Shown here in pieces: positions 40,994 to 52,058 of a stretch of DNA of 64,000 bases (position 1 is the first letter of the stretch; every line of letters begins with the position of its first letter). The DNA is taken from assembly GCA_029237695.1 (NCBI GenBank), contig CM055265.1, positions 116,100,067 to 116,164,066 on the forward strand, given 5' to 3'. Below the pieces are notes generated by a model. That model did not search any database. It was not told the DNA's origin and saw only the letters and a program-made list of their open reading frames with translations. A program made the translations under genes and the position numbers. Source of the stretch: Conchocele bisecta. Lineage: Eukaryota; Mollusca; Bivalvia; Lucinida; Thyasiridae.

Positions 40994-41618
40994 GTAAGCA
41001 TACATGTGAATTTTCTCGACATAACGCCAAAGTGGCAATAGTTATGAGGACAGATCGGTGCATGCACTGTTTCAGGGGTATCAGCGCTTTGTCACATCAA
41101 AATTGCTCCAGTAGTTACTTACATAAGTAGGAACAATTGTGCCGATTCGGGCATGAATGCCAGGTGTATGTGACTTGAATTATCCACCGTTATCCAGTAA
41201 CGTCCACAATACAGCGATACGCAGCTTATCTCAATAACGTGTGAATTGATGAAGTAACGCAGAACAATATTTGTGCGTATACGCTATCTTTGCGTCACCA
41301 GTACAATAATAACGTGCTAATTGCTGTAATAGAGCCTACATCACTAGCCGAGTATCGTATGTATTGCTTTCATAACACATAATCTAACTTCGGTGCCCCA
41401 TCCAATAACGCGCGTATTGCCGTGGTAACGTATACTCTAGAAATCGTTGCATCCATCTCGTAACATGTGTGCATTATGATGGTGTGATACCGCTGAAGCT
41501 AACTTTGTTGCTTCCAGTAAGTAAAGCGAACATGCCTGTGACATACCCATCCAGTAACGCACTTAGTGCGGTGATAACACGTTGTTGTCGCGATAGCGCG
41601 AAACATTCCATTGTGGTA
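40994..41618. other. Unassigned, recurrent AGTAACG words
   Basis: CCAGTAACG, AAGTAACGC and CCAATAACGCGC recur at irregular spacing, possibly a decayed tandem repeat. No gene. Confidence 0.35.
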
Positions 41619-41834
41619 CAGTGAAACCTCGCTAAACCGGACACTCTGGGAGGTTCCCATGGTGTCCTGTCTCGCGAGGTTTCACTGTAAATCAAGCATT
41701 TGATTATTCCGAGCCATTGTCGTGTGCTATGCGATCATGAACAGGCAGTCTCACCCGAGATAAATGACCAAGAAAAACATCAATATTATGATCACATGTG
41801 TTTTCTTGGTGCCCGGTTTAGAGAGGTTCCACTG
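41619..41834 (+). mobile_element. Family M MITE, copy 3
   Basis: CAGTGAAACCTCGCTAAACC ... GGTTTAGAGAGGTTCCACTG with TA at 41617-41618 and 41835-41836. Interior (GTGTGCTATGCGATCATGAA) matches 38077-38295. Confidence 0.85.
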
Positions 41835-41884
41835 TACATCATTAAGTAACATGCTTTGTGCTGTGGTACTCGGATGCCACATCG

Positions 41885-42127
41885 GGGGGCCGTTTCACTA
41901 AACTTTGTACGACTAAAATGTTCGTAAGTGCAAATTTAGGACCGTCTGGAAATTGTAATTGATGGATTTACATTTATTGAGCATAGGCTGCATGTGCAGC
42001 CTATGCTCAATAAATGTAAATCCAATAATTGTTTACAAAAAATAATTGTTAATGTGAACTTTACAGACTATCATAATTTTGCACTTACGAACATTTTAGT
42101 TGTAAGAAGTTTAGTGAAACGGCCTCC
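41885..42127 (-). mobile_element. Family A MITE, copy 14
   Basis: Full-length, with a perfect inner palindrome at GCATGTGCAGCC. The left CWG is degraded; CTG on the right. Confidence 0.88.
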
Positions 42128-42129
42128 TG

Positions 42130-42749
42130 CCCTGGTATAGCGATTATACAACATTTCTCAGCATGTCGTAGACTCTAATTCTTAATAGTATCGCTTATCG
42201 GCATATGCAACACAACCCTATTACCTGAGTGCAATGTTAAAACAAGGTGCGTAGATACCTGCATATTTATAATCACGAATCGAGATTCCAGTAACGCGAT
42301 TGAATCACGTCATATTACAGTTTCGTATCGAAGACTGTGAAACAGAAGTATACAATATAGGAAAACGGTTAATGTGTGGAAAAGAAAGAAATCAAGCTGC
42401 ATGGCTGCATCTTCGCAATACCCGGGGTCTGCTATCGTTTTCACATCGTGATATCGTAGTACCGCGGTGTTGTGATCGTGCTGGGATACCCGTGAATATA
42501 TCTACATTTATTTCCCACCAACCGCTTGCTACATGTCACAGCAATGCGGGATATCACCGACACACTTCCTTGTTATATATATTTTTTTAAAATTCACTTA
42601 TTCACCACCGCTAAGCATGCGCACTACAGCAATATTGTTTCGTATCCTGTCATGTGATGTTCATTTCCATGTACATGTACGTGTATTGGTATGGTGATGC
42701 TGCTCATGTTCCGCCTTGTATCTATTTGGTATTATTTATGTTGATGATC
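42130..42749. other. Unassigned interval
   Basis: Includes a 96-residue plus-strand frame at 42300 without recognised motifs. No repeat family. Confidence 0.35.
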
Positions 42750-42754
42750 TTACA

Positions 42755-43158
42755 TAAGGTGTGTGATCACGTGGTACTAACAACAACAACACGGACTGAA
42801 GTTTCCAGAATCCATCGGATTCAAAGTACGTATTCTTTTATAGTGTCCTTATTACGTAACGGATTTTGATGAAATATGGCGCATCAAACTCGTCTTGTTA
42901 AGCTGCATATGGTGGTCTTCGCCCAAACTTCTGTCGGTTTTGCGATGAATCGACACGGAAATCGATTCTTCGCAAAAATGACATAAGTCTGCCAAACTCC
43001 CTCGACCACCAAATGCAGCTCATGAAGACGCGTTTGCTGCGCCATATTTCATCAAAATCTGTTTCATATTAAGGAAAATATCAAATAATACTCTCAAGAT
43101 TTCAACACTTTCAGCCACTGTTGTTGTTGTTGTTATAACCACGTGATCATGCACCTTG
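42755..43158 (+). mobile_element. Family D MITE, copy 4
   Basis: TTACA (42750-42754) and CTACA (43159-43163) are a 4-of-5 target duplication. One arm of the central hairpin is shortened. Confidence 0.88.
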
Positions 43159-43179
43159 CTACAGGGGTGATACTTTGAT

Positions 43180-43290
43180 ACAATATTTACTAAGCTCGTT
43201 GACGAATTCATTAGAAACTCGGCTATCTTGTGTATTAAACGAGTTTACTAATTTCTTAAGAAACGAGGCTATATAGTAAATCAAGATAGC
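43180..43290. mobile_element. Family N central fragment
   Basis: ACTAAGCTCGTTGACGAATT and AACGAGTTTACTAATTTCTT flank a reduced hairpin. Confidence 0.6.
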
Positions 43291-43348
43291 GATTGCTGTT
43301 ATCGTTCTCGCTAAATATGCTCACCACAATATCAAAGCGTTAACCCTA

Positions 43349-43412
43349 TTCAACCCGACACTAGAAACACGAATATTCGTGTTTCTAGTATCGGATTGCA
43401 TATGGTGATTTC
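43349..43412. repeat. Family Q palindrome, copy 3
   Basis: ACACTAGAAACACGAATATT and its complement; perfect over the inner 30 bp. Confidence 0.8.
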
Positions 43413-43465
43413 GAGTGCTCAGAAATTATGATAACCAGAGACATTTGGCGAGGTTTCCGCATCTG

Positions 43466-43706
43466 GGGCCAGTTTCACTCAACTTCGTACGACTAAAATG
43501 TTCGTAAGCGCAAATTTAGGATCGTCTGGAAATCTCAATTCGTGGATTTACATTTATTGAGCATAGGCTGCATATGCAGCCTGTGCTCAATAAATGTAAA
43601 TCCAATAATTGTGTACAAGAAAACAATGTTAATTTGAAATTTACAGACTATCATAATGTTGCACTTACGAACATTTTAGTCGTACGAAGTTTAGTGAAAC
43701 GGCCCC
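43466..43706 (-). mobile_element. Family A MITE, copy 15
   Basis: CTG at 43463-43465. The right flank reads AAC, so the duplication is not preserved. Confidence 0.88.
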
Positions 43707-44163
43707 AACCAACATAGTGTTGATTACATTGTACTTCATTGAATTGACCTTTATACGCTGACCCCAATATTATTGTCTGGAAATATTTAGATGGAATCTA
43801 AATTACTTAACTTATTTTTCCTAATAAACCATATTTGTCGATCGATTTTTCATGTTTGCTACAAATAATAACTGCGTCTCCCGTTGAATTGGATAATAAC
43901 TGTTTGATCTACATATATATAACATGAACAGAAGATATTATAAGTGATGTATGTTAATTAAGTTACTAAATACTATTATGTTTCATTAAATAGCTGACGC
44001 TATACTTTTCTGAGGCTTTACTGCAACCCACAATTTAGAATATGAAATAAAATGATAAATCTTAGAGCACTGTTCGTCAGCATATGCGAGAAGATTACCT
44101 GCGCGAGAGCGAGATGATTGTCGACCGTACAGGCGGACAAATTTATGTATTCCATCTCCAGTA
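43707..44163. other. Unassigned interval
   Basis: AT-rich. No family or gene signal. Confidence 0.35.
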
Positions 44164-44376
44164 GCCGATTTCACCAAAATTGCTAGGCATACTTATCTAG
44201 CAAAGTGTACGTTGAGGGAGTAATCATTTATTTTTCCCGAAATGGGTTATTTCATATAGAACTAACGACTGCATATATTTGATGATTAAAATGGCTGTGA
44301 TAATGTAATAAATTCAGTATAATAAAAATTAATAAATTTATCTTTAAGTATGCTTTGCAATGTTGGTGAAATCGGC
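44164..44376. mobile_element. Family O MITE, shorter copy
   Basis: GCCGATTTCACCAAAATTGC and GCAATGTTGGTGAAATCGGC between TA dinucleotides. Lacks one arm of the internal dyad present at 1683-1983. Confidence 0.82.
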
Positions 44377-44508
44377 TACTGATCATAGTAGAGACTACCC
44401 GTCTCGTGTTTTGTGATATCAAGTTTTACAGGCAACGCTAGGAAACGCGTGGAAGTTCCGATGCCTGCAGCTAGTGTCAAGAATGGAGACATATTTATAT
44501 ATGTTGTA

Positions 44509-44594
44509 CAGTGGAACCTCTCTAAACCGGACACCGTGCTAAACCGGACACCGTGGGAGATCCCCACGGTGTCCGGTTTAGAGAGGTGCCAATG
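44509..44594. mobile_element. Family M minimal hairpin
   Basis: CAGTGGAACCTCTCTAAACC and GGTTTAGAGAGGTGCCAATG, TA on both sides. The end motif TAAACCGGACACCGTG is repeated twice on the left arm. 86 bp. Confidence 0.82.
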
Positions 44595-44692
44595 TAATTA
44601 AGTATCCATGAACATTTGTTTGTCATTTTCAATCATTAACAGACACGACAACGAAATCAAACACAGTAAAATCATTTTAAATTAAACATTAT

Positions 44693-44876
44693 AGGAATGA
44701 ATGGCCTTTTTGTGGAATTTATCGGGGTATAAACTTGGAAAAGTCGCGAGAATACTGGACGAAGGCCGGAAGGCCTCGTCTTCCGGCCTTCGTCCAGTAT
44801 TCCCGCGACTTTTCCAAGTTTATACCCCGATAAATTCCACAAAAAGGCCATTCATTCCTTATAATTCCAGCATTTG
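44693..44876 (+). mobile_element. Family C module 1 only
   Basis: Hairpin AGGAATGAATGGCCTTTTTG ... CATTCATTCCT, with the start of module 2 (ATAATTCCAGCATTTG), then an abrupt switch to family F. Confidence 0.87.
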
Positions 44877-45069
44877 TTTTCCCATTCACGGCACTAACCT
44901 ATTAGTCTATTTATCCCGTCAACACCTACAAATGGCTTTAAAATGCAAACGAAATAACCACAGTCACCCATATATTCATACGCAGTGATGAGGTTGTATT
45001 GACAGGATATCAAAAATGTTTCACGGCACCGTGTTTCACGGCACATACGCACTGTGTAGACGGGATAAA
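44877..45069 (+). mobile_element. Family F right part fused to C
   Basis: Starts inside F module 1 (TTTTCCCATTCACGGCACTA) and carries complete module 2 to GTAGACGGGATAAA. Recombination or deletion between neighbouring elements is the simple explanation. Confidence 0.85.
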
Positions 45070-45283
45070 TAGTAAACATGTTTTACAAAACTCTTCAGTC
45101 TATGTTAGCATATACTAGCATGAAACACAAACTACTTGGAATTTGATCAACTAAACGGTGCGTTTTGTCAGTCCATGCATCAAAAACACATACTAAATAT
45201 ATGAGACACCATCTGATGCAAAATGTCTTTAACCAAATTCGCGAGAAGGATTCCGGGTACTGTAAACAAACAAAACAAATATC

Positions 45284-45494
45284 GCTTATGGGATGTGTGA
45301 TCAGTGTATATCCTGATCAAATAGCACATTCCCATAGCCTAACGGTCTATATTACCTATTGTATATTAGAAGTGTAATGTGTGTTTCATTGAAGAAATGG
45401 CGAACAGTGCAGATCCGGATCAGACTGTGCGGATGCACAGTCTGATCTGGATCTACACTGGTCGCAAAAGCCCCATTTTTCCAGTCACAGCCGC
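45284..45494. mobile_element. Family H copy, left part reduced
   Basis: AATGGCGAACAGTGCAGATC, GGATGCACAGTCTGATCTGG and CCAGTCACAGCCGCA. Confidence 0.75.
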
Positions 45495-45620
45495 AATTTA
45501 TCAGATCGCTATATTCCTCAATGATCAACTATATAGACGGCGCATGGTTGGCTTGCCTTCAACTGACGCCACACACCTTTAGGAGTGCGTATTTTAAGTA
45601 ATACGATATATTTAGAATAT

Positions 45621-45710
45621 TCGTTCCGTTAATGGCTACGAGAATTGTTATACGTTCCGTTAATGGCTATGAGAATATACATACGTTCCGGTAATGGCTC
45701 TGCCTGTGCG
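45621..45710 (+). repeat. Three ~35-40-bp tandem units
   Basis: TTCGTTCCGTTAATGGCTAC, ACGTTCCGTTAATGGCTATG and ACGTTCCGGTAATGGCTCTG. Confidence 0.75.
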
Positions 45711-46257
45711 GGTCAATGGATTGAAGCCGTAGCAATGACGCACGATGCGTCTAAATGTGATGAAAGCCAAAAATACCACGTACAATATGGCTGCACTGGG
45801 ACATGCGTGTCTAGATAATAAAATGCAACGAGATCATATGAAGCTTGTGACTGGCCAGTATTCCAGTGACGTGATTATGTTCCACATCATTGGTGTTCGC
45901 TGAGCACGACTGACATTTTAAAAAGTGTACACATTACGTATATATCCGTATATTTATTGCATAAGCATAATATCATAAACTAAAGCTGTATTGATCATCT
46001 AACGTGTTTTCCATAATGGTCTAACAAATAAATTTCACTCATTCTTTATGCTTTTTAACACACTGCGAAAGCCAATCCAATTTTATTTAATAAACATATT
46101 TAATTCGGACCGAAATACAACCGATACAATCCATAGCCAATAATGTACGTTCTGATCAGATTACGGTTGTCGTAATTGTCGTAAAAATCTCCATACACTA
46201 TATACCCTCGCGGTCCCATTAATGGCAATACATGAGTCGAGAATCGATCGACATCTG
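45711..46257. other. Unassigned, with an N-family scrap
   Basis: 45945-46033 (TTTATTGCATAAGCATAATA, AAAGCTGTATTGATCATCTA) resembles the flank of 52950-53248. No gene. Confidence 0.45.
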
Positions 46258-46497
46258 GGGCCCGTTTCACTAAACTTTGTACGACTAAAATGTTCGTAAG
46301 TGCAAATTTAGGCTCGTCTGGAAATTTCAATTGATGGATTTACATGTATTGAGCATATGATGCATATTCACTTATGCTCAATAAATGTAAATCCAATAAT
46401 TGTTTACAAGAAAAAGTTGTCAATGTGGGATTTACAGACTATCATAAATTTACACTTACGAACATCTTAGTCGTACGAAGTTTAGTGAAACGGGCCC
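46258..46497 (-). mobile_element. Family A MITE, copy 16
   Basis: CTG at 46255-46257 and 46498-46500. The centre is imperfect (ATGATGCATATTCACTTATG). Confidence 0.9.
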
Positions 46498-46550
46498 CTG
46501 GTGACGCTACAATCGCAGCTGAATCACGTCCTGACAAACGCGGGCCTATC

Positions 46551-46634
46551 AGCTATGCGACCAGCGTGACCACAGATCAGACTGCGCGGTTCGCGCAGTC
46601 TGATCTGTGGCCACACTGTTCGCTATTCGGTCAA
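46551..46634. mobile_element. Family H core palindrome
   Basis: GCGACCAGCGTGACCACAGA, CAGACTGCGCGG / GCGCAGTCTGATCTGTGG, CACTGTTCGC. The outer H parts are absent. Confidence 0.65.
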
Positions 46635-46658
46635 TAATTCCGGGATGTGCGGATCACT

Positions 46659-46881
46659 ACCCGTTTCACTAAACTTCGTACGACTAATATGTTCGTAAGT
46701 GCAAATTTATAATCGTCGTGAAATTCCAATTGATGGATTTATATTTATTGCAGCTTATGCTCAATAAATGAAAATCCAATAATCGTAATAAACGAAAACA
46801 TTGTTAATGTGAAATGTACATACTATAATAATTTTCCACTTACGAACATTTTAGTCGTACGAAGCTTAGTGAAACGGGCCC
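46659..46881 (-). mobile_element. Family A MITE, copy 17, reduced centre
   Basis: ACCCGTTTCACTAAACTTCG to CGAAGCTTAGTGAAACGGGC. The left inner arm is mostly lost. Confidence 0.85.
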
Positions 46882-46926
46882 ATGGTGACAATAATGCAAC
46901 ACGTTCGTAACTGTGAACGTGAAGCT

Positions 46927-47205
46927 ATTTGTTGATGTGACTGGAGAAATGGGGCTTATGGGTTTTTGCGATCAGTGTAGATCCACAGTCTGATCATTAT
47001 CTGCACTGTTCACCATGATCTCCACTGTTCTCCATCAACGAAAGACCGGTCATGCTTCTAACAAGCAATAGAGGTCATTATCAGGTTACATGAGTATGCT
47101 ATTTTACCCGGCGCTACACTGGTCACACATTACATAAGCCCCATTTCTCCAGTCACAGCCACATCTATGGCTGTGACTGGAGAAACGGAGCTGACGGCAT
47201 TGTTG
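46927..47205. mobile_element. Family H copy followed by a second H left end
   Basis: 46935-47164 is H. At 47150-47185, TCTCCAGTCACAGCCACATC meets TATGGCTGTGACTGGAGA, so two H termini stand back to back around a TA. Confidence 0.8.
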
Positions 47206-47221
47206 GTCAGTTTAGCTCCAG

Positions 47222-48248
47222 GGGCCCGCTTTGCTAAACTTTGTATGATAAAAGATGTTCGTACGAATTTGTTTATGAATTTGCTTTTCACATTAAAGGT
47301 ACATGCTCACTCAGTAAGCACAAAATGTTCTTTATATCAGAGACATCATCTGGCACATTTTCTGGCAATAGAAACATTAATTTACCATTACCCCACGTCT
47401 TGATTGACATTATTATACATTTTATATCAGACGTAAATTTTCACACTGATACCAGGGGCGATAACCGTTTTTCCTTAACATTTAAACGTACATTACTATT
47501 TATTCTCTGTATTTATTGTTTGATGTGCAATTATCATACTTTATAATCTATCGAAAATATTATTTGTTCAGGTGACGCATGTAATTAGTATAAGTAATTA
47601 AAAAATATCATGCCTCATTTGCATATGAAAATAGCCTGATACCATAGCGAGTCACTATCAGTAAAATAAGTATTAATAAATATACGTATATAGCTGGCAC
47701 TCGTAAATGTTAGAACTGGTGGAATAGTGACACAATTATACACTTATTTAATTCCTATAAAGAACATTTTGTGCTACTGAGTGGGCGTGTACCTTTAATG
47801 CGATTCCGTAATGCTATCATTTTCCAACTATATGTACACATCATGAAATGTGAACACATCCACGGAAGATGTGCCAACATTCGCTGTCCGTTCAATTGTT
47901 ATCCCCTCGTCAATAGGGGATGTAGCGTTAGTCCATGTACGTACGTGCATGCATGCGTGCATACGTTAGTAACACCTTTCATTTTCCAATAACTCATGAA
48001 CCGCTTCACCGATTTTGATAATATTTGGCCACAATGTGTGTCTTTAGTTTACATACGATCCACGTCAAACGTCACTGAGGACTTATGTTCACCTTGTTTG
48101 TAAGGCAAATGCGTTCTTCCGTTTTTATTTTCAATGTGGCAGCGAGGGGATTAGCTTCGTTTAACGATGCGATTTGTTGTTATTGTAAGTTTTAATTGTG
48201 CGCGTATGAACTTCCTCGTAGTTGTACGAAATTTAGTGAAACGGGTCT
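47222..48248. mobile_element. Larger A-ended element carrying repeat AA and a nested B
   Basis: The left end GGGCCCGCTTTGCTAAACTT is preceded by CAG (47219). The right end TGTACGAAATTTAGTGAAAC is followed by CTG (48249). Minus the nested B (47297-47794) its body is ~530 bp, comprising AA sequence (ACTCATGAACCGCTTCACCG, CAGCGAGGGGATTAGCTTCG). A possible parental form for cargo-bearing A relatives. Confidence 0.6.
47297..47794 (+). mobile_element. Family B element, copy 7
   Basis: TTAA at 47293-47296 and 47795-47798. Full interior. Confidence 0.9.
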
Positions 48249-48319
48249 CTGCTCCTTCAGCGCTCTCCGGTAATTTGACGAGGAGCTATACTATTTGTTG
48301 TTAAGAAAACACCCTATTT

Positions 48320-48449
48320 ACTGAATGAATGGCGAACAGTGCAGTCCCTGATCAGACTGCGCGGACGCGCAGGCTGATCTGGGTCTACACTGGTCGCATA
48401 GAACATAGAACATAAGCCCCGTTTCTCCAGTCACCGCCCATGTTTGATC
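48320..48449. mobile_element. Family H right half
   Basis: AATGGCGAACAGTGCAGTCC, GCGCAGGCTGATCTGGGTCT and CTCCAGTCACCGCCCATG, with a GAACATA doublet. Confidence 0.75.
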
Positions 48450-48597
48450 AGTCTGCCTCCTGGTGGAACATTCTGAGCATTTGCTCCCTTCTCATGCTCG
48501 AAATTACGTAGTTGGATTGGTCTACACTGAGAAGTTTCAGCCAATCAAACTGCGTGATTCCGAGAACCAATTTGGAGACCATTCTCAGAAAATCGTA

Positions 48598-48905
48598 TAC
48601 ATACATTTATTGCATGAAACGGTATTTCGCAGTTTAATCGCACAGTGTAATACAATTCATAATATACACTAGTGTAATAAATATGCAAATGAGCCCGCTA
48701 CAGAAATATGCTAGGTAATCAATACAGCTTCAAATTATGATGATGTGCTTATGCAATAAATATAATCTAACAATTGTGATGATTTATATGACATTTATTA
48801 AACTCGTTGACTGATTTCATAAGAAACCTATGCCGAGTTTCTTATGAAATCAGTAAACACGTTTAATAAATATCATATTAAATCATCACATGTGTAAGAT
48901 CATAT
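48598..48905 (+). mobile_element. Family N element, copy 3
   Basis: TTATTGCATGAAACGGTATT, CACTAGTGTAATAAATATGC and the hairpin CTCGTTGACTGATTTCATAA / TTATGAAATCAGTAAACACG. Confidence 0.8.
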
Positions 48906-49032
48906 GCGTGCTGAACTACAATCGTACTCATTCAGCATGATCAGGATATTCGCGGTTTGTTACAAGCAACACTGGTGCTTCACCGTCTAAATGACGAACA
49001 GTGCAGGCCACATGTTGAAACTATTCTCAAAT

Positions 49033-49477
49033 CAAGGTGCATGATCACGTGGTTACAACAACAACAACAACAACAATTGCTGAAACTTCCAGAAGCGCCT
49101 CCGATTCAACGTACATATTATTTTATATTGTCCTTATTATGTAACGGATTTTTATGAAATATGGAGCATCAAACGCTATCTTGCTAAGCTGCATTTGGTG
49201 GTCTCAGTACGTTGGCCCAAACGTCTGTATTTTTTGCGAAGAATCGATTTCTGTTTTCACTGACACAGAAATTGATTCTTCGCAAAAACGACATAAGTTT
49301 GTGCCGAACTCCCGAGACCACCAAATGCAGCTCACGAAGACGCGTTCGAAGTGCCATATTTATCAAAATCCGTTTCATATATAGAAAGTATCTAATAATA
49401 CTTACTTTGGAGTGGGCGCGCTTTCAACACTTTCAGTCATTGTTGTTGTTGTTGTAATCACGTGATCATGCATCTTG
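49033..49477 (+). mobile_element. Family D MITE, copy 5
   Basis: CAAAT at 49028-49032 and 49478-49482. The AAC/GTT runs next to the ends are expanded. Central hairpin GAATCGATTTCTG / AAATTGATTC. Confidence 0.92.
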
Positions 49478-49482
49478 CAAAT

Positions 49483-49911
49483 GCTATATGTTAAATTTCT
49501 CAAATCACAGCCACATATATCCACTACGTCACTGTCAGGCGCAGATCGATGTTTGAGTCCTATTTTAGCAACAAGCTTAATCAAAATATGACAAAATCAT
49601 CGCGAAGCATTCCATTTCTCTTGGCCACATATTGCAAAGACATGTCACATTTTCGCTTCTGACCGCGAAAGCTACATTGTAAATTACAACGCATGCATAA
49701 GATCTGATATTGCAGTTTCATCGTCATTTAGTTTTACAGTATTAGCTTATACCGGCGAATGGTTCTATATGAAACGCAATAACGATATTTTCCCAGAATA
49801 CATTTCTAATTATCAGTTGCCGTCATATGTATTATTATCGCGACTGTGACGAACTACAACATTTAATTTCTATCTTCATAACGTTGTTATACTAGTCCGA
49901 GTTGATATTAT
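49483..49911. other. Unassigned interval
   Basis: One H-like scrap near 49497 (CAAATCACAGCCACATATAT). Otherwise nothing recognised. Confidence 0.35.
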
Positions 49912-50347
49912 AGGAATGAATGGCCTTTTTGTGGAATTTATCGGGGTATAAACTTGGAAAAGTCGCGGGAATACTGGACGAAGCGATAAAAAAATACAAT
50001 TTTCGAAAAAAAAATCAAAACAAAAAAATATTATTTTTTTGGACTTTTTTTTCGAAAATTGTAATTGTTTAAGGCCTCGTCCAGTATTCCCGCGACTTTT
50101 CCAAGTTTATATCCCCGATAAATTCCACAAAAAGGCCATTAATTCCTTATTATTCCAGCATTTGAAATAAATTCATCAAGAAAATGTGTTTATTTTCCGT
50201 TTTCTTAAGAATTATTTTAACTGCGCCTCACGGTTACGGAAAGTAGTTCGGCGTGGGAGTTTACTGGGATATAAATTTTGGACAGAGTCTTGCTACGGGC
50301 CAATCAAATGTTAGGGAATTGTGTAAATATTTTTGTACTGGAATTAT
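49912..50347 (+). mobile_element. Family C element with a hairpin in its loop
   Basis: Module 1 arms (AGGAATGAATGGCC ... GGCCATTAATTCCT) are separated at the apex by ~85 bp of extra sequence. Module 2 is complete to GTACTGGAATTAT. Confidence 0.9.
49996..50062. repeat. A/T-rich hairpin at the apex of C
   Basis: ACAATTTTCGAAAAAAAAA and TTTTTTTTCGAAAATTGT arms. A foldback within a foldback. Confidence 0.85.
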
Positions 50348-50485
50348 CCTTTAGTATTAAACCTACTTCGGGTGCGCTTTAACTATTTACATGCTGGGAA
50401 ACTTGTGTTAACATAGTTAAAATATAGCCGACGAAAATTCATCAAATTTTCTATTATTTCTCCCTGTAAATATCATGGATATGTC

Positions 50486-50541
50486 TTGGAATTTCATTAG
50501 AATTGCGTCCTCCTCAGGAAGCAATTCTAATGAAATTCCAA
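50486..50541. repeat. Palindrome related to the centre of family R
   Basis: TTGGAATTTCATTAGAATTG and complement. R copies have TTTCATTAGAATTGTCTCC at the same place. The flanks are not R-like. Confidence 0.55.
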
Positions 50542-50547
50542 CACAAA

Positions 50548-50743
50548 TTTACAAAAGGAAATTAGAAGAATACTCCAAATTGGTTTATTTCACCGATAGC
50601 GTGCAAAGAGTTAACTCATTTGAGCAAGATCTCTCGACTCTAATAATGTTTTATTATGGCTGACCTTGTATTCTAATCTTAAATATGGATCACTATTACT
50701 TTATCTCAGATGGTGAATTGGTGCCCAATGGTTGTCAGTACAT
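50548..50743. other. No feature seen
   Basis: Short unassigned stretch. Confidence 0.3.
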
Positions 50744-50830
50744 CGGATCCGTTTCTCTAAGGTTCTTACTTAGATGGTTCTTACAAGTTCGTACGAAGAT
50801 GTTTAGGAACATTAACATGGCACAGTTGTT
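50744..50830 (+). mobile_element. A prime left end
   Basis: GGATCCGTTTCTCTAAGGTT, AAGTTCGTACGAAGATGTTT and ACATTAACATGGCACAGTTG resemble 18248-18330. No right end found. Confidence 0.45.
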
Positions 50831-50955
50831 GACATGTGGTCATTTAATATGTTGGGTCGTTCTGTTTGTATTCACCCGATATATGCATTTGTTGTACCAT
50901 ATCCATTTTTTCAGGTTACTGAGAGGCGAATTATTTTTTCGTTATTTTTTTTTTT

Positions 50956-51212
50956 GACACGTCAGCGATTTTGTAGCTACGGACATCTGCGAGATTTCGT
51001 GAAATATATTTACAGACAATGGGATGTTTTCCGTAAATACTTCAGAAGTTGACACAAATTTCAGAGTACATGCGGAATGTAATTCCGCATGTATTCTGAA
51101 ATTTTTGTCAACTTTTAACTTCATTTACGGAAACTTTGTTAAATTTTGTAAATGTATTTCATGAAATAACGCAGTTTTCAGAAGGTATATAATCGTATGA
51201 CTTGTCTCATAT
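50956..51212. mobile_element. Family G MITE, copy 10
   Basis: Left end eroded (ACACGTCAGCGATTTTGTAG); right end GACTTGTCTCATA. Centre GCGGAATGTAATTCCGC. Confidence 0.82.
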
Positions 51213-51816
51213 GTGGCTGCGACTAGATATATAAGGGGCTTATGGCATTTATTGTCAGTCCAGCTTCTGGCCTGCCACCGCATTCATTCAACTACTGTCT
51301 GTTTCACGAAACATGCCCACCTTTTACTGCTATATAAACAATGCAAAAACAGTATTTTATTTCGAAAACATTAAATTTTATAAATATTTTTATATTGTGA
51401 AATGTTGTCAAATATTGATTGCATTGCGAAAATATTGTACTTCTCTATGGCCGGGAATTTAACATGGGGAAAAAGAAGCTGAAGGGGTGAAATTAGATTA
51501 ATTTCTGCAAATGTCTATAGGGATTTAACATGGAGAAATTGCTTGTTCGCAGAAAAATCAATATGAAATAAAAAATAATATCATCGAACAAACTATTGTT
51601 TTTGTGTTGTTTATATTGCCGTAACATTTGGGCAGGTTTCGTGAAACAGACAGTAGATATGGACATTATATGTTGTCTTAAGCAGAACAGTGGTTTCTGT
51701 GATTGAATGGGGAACAGTGCCGACCCGGATCAGACTGCGCGGATGCGCAGGCTGGTCTGGGTCTGCACTGATCGCAACGGCCATCTGTCTCATTTCTACA
51801 GTCACAGTCACATATA
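51213..51816. mobile_element. Family H copy split by family I
   Basis: Left piece 51213-51292 (TGTGGCTGCGACTAGATATA, GGGGCTTATGGCATTTATTG), right piece 51656-51816 (GAACAGTGCCGACCCGGATC ... CACAGTCACATAT). Confidence 0.7.
51295..51653. mobile_element. Family I TA element, short copy
   Basis: TA at 51293-51294 and 51654-51655. Ends CTGTCTGTTTCACGAAACAT / GGTTTCGTGAAACAGACAG. The interior is shortened to 359 bp. Confidence 0.88.
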
Positions 51817-51983
51817 TGGGACACATAGCCTTGAAACCAGTTAACTGACTTGCATTAACTGACTTTTATTCAATCAGTCGATCTACGCGTCTATGCACTT
51901 GCCTTAAAGTTCGGGTGTCAGTCTCGATCTTTGCCTATTTACTATCCGTACATTAGGCCATACAAAACGTACGTCGATTCTCT

Positions 51984-52058
51984 GGGGACCGTTTCACTAA
52001 ACTTCGTACGACAAAATTCTTTGTACGAAGATATCGGTGATTTTACTTAACATCTTAA
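51984..52058 (+). mobile_element. A prime left end, cut by family B
   Basis: GGGGACCGTTTCACTAAACT, CGTACGACAAAATTCTTTGT, then TTAA of the next B element. As at 47222, a B sits just inside an A prime left end. Confidence 0.55.
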
